Origin: Basidiobolus meristosporus CBS 931.73
Lineage: Eukaryota > Basidiobolomycota > Basidiobolomycetes > Basidiobolales > Basidiobolaceae
Assembly (NCBI GenBank): GCA_002104905.1
Contig: MCFE01000086.1
Span: forward strand, 1-64,000
DNA length: 64,000 nt
Reading direction: 5' to 3'
In this document: positions 63,379 to 64,000 of the stretch, piece after piece
Numbering within the stretch: position 1 is the first letter of the stretch
Layout: each line of letters opens with the position of its first letter
Program-made: the position numbers and the translations under genes
The notes under the pieces: model-generated
What the model saw: the letters and a program-made list of their open reading frames with translations, nothing else
What the model was told of the DNA's origin: nothing
Databases searched by the model: none

Positions 63379-63761
63379 TATATGCTGTTCCTCTACTCTT
63401 ACATTGAGCTACTTGAGTGCCTTCTTTGCAGCAAAGGTACTCCTCTCTCTACCTGGGAGACTGATTGCTCTACATGTATTATTGACCCATTGTGTTTCTG
63501 GAATATTTCCTAATTTCTTGGTGCCATTGCATGTATGCAATCTGCTACTGAACCTAATTATCTCACTAATGCTTTGGAATGAGCTGACAACATACTTGCT
63601 AATACTGCTGGTGGTGATGTTATAATGACTACTTGCTGGTCTTCAAATGAAGGCACTGCTTATAAGACATTTGCCTCTGCCTCAGCATTATGGTCAGCTT
63701 GTAGTGCTGCAAAGATTCCCTGTTGCCTACTTGACTGAGAGCCTGGGGAGTCTGCATTATT
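63379..63761. other. Spacer between two foldback MITE copies
   Basis: Contains the second copy (63577-63690) of the repeat seen at 61295-61400. No gene supported. Confidence 0.4.
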
Positions 63762-64000
63762 AGACTTACTCTGTTGGATAGTGTCACATTGAACCATGAG
63801 TGCCAAATGCTGCCATAGTGTGACAGGGAGGCCAAGTGAGCCTATACTTGGCCACAGCGTGTGAAGCATAGCTTTGCATCTTCATGCAATGCAGCCCCTG
63901 TGTTTCACCCATTATGTTGGAGAAAATCCATTTTTTGACCTTTTTTTTGGTCAATGTTGTGCAGGAAGTGAAAGAGCATAAAAGGATTGATGATATGCAT
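63762..64000. mobile_element. Second foldback MITE copy, cut by the window end
   Basis: Starts AGACTTACTCTGTTGGATAG and follows the left arm of the 62.6-kb copy base for base with scattered changes (GCCAAGTGAGCCTATACTTG, GGAGAAAATCCATTTTTTGA). Preceded by ATT, the probable target duplicate. The right arm lies beyond base 64000. Confidence 0.82.

Overview
The window is nuclear DNA of a fungus, most likely an early-diverging (zygomycete-grade) lineage. The genes read as fungal: a PAPS reductase, an Ssh4/Ear1-type SPRY adaptor, a Mam33/p32 protein and an aquaglyceroporin, with short GT-AG introns of about 50-90 nt. The window also carries an IP3-receptor-type calcium channel, a family missing from the well-known Dikarya, and the 3' end of a bacterial-looking intronless NRPS. 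That pairing recalls Basidiobolus or Mortierella relatives. This placement is inference; no rRNA or marker gene is present.

Layout. 1-5295 is the end of a non-ribosomal peptide synthetase (A-PCP-C-A-PCP-TE, + strand). 6271-15373 is a Ty1/copia retrotransposon on the minus strand with a second, younger copy nested inside it. 17146-39510 is a gene island with eight genes: a proton/inositol-type sugar transporter, a leucine-rich-repeat protein, an aquaglyceroporin, a small mitochondrial-type protein, a 13-exon IP3-receptor-like channel, a Mam33-like matrix protein, a PAPS reductase interrupted by an in-frame stop, and an Ssh4-like PPxY adaptor. 39511-42450 shows no gene. 42451-64000 is a transposon graveyard. 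It holds a third copia element (43581-52240) inserted into a two-ORF DDE DNA transposon (PIF/Harbinger-like, copies A-D), three copia-family solo LTRs or LTR relics, two solo LTRs of other families, and a foldback MITE with arms of about 340 bp.

The repeats tell a connected story. Harbinger-like copy B was hit by copia element 3, which was then hit by Harbinger-like copy A, so the order of insertion is fixed by nesting. The older copy B has lost nearly all CpG sites that the younger copy A keeps, almost always to TpG or CpA. The foldback MITEs at 62.6 and 63.8 kb start with the same terminal sequence as the Harbinger-like element and create the same 3-bp duplications, so they look like its non-autonomous partners. 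In the gene island no operon-like logic is expected. The inositol-type transporter and the IP3R-like channel share an inositol theme, which may be coincidence.

Intron positions were worked out by hand from splice signals and reading phase. Family calls rest on motifs recognised by eye. No database search was possible.
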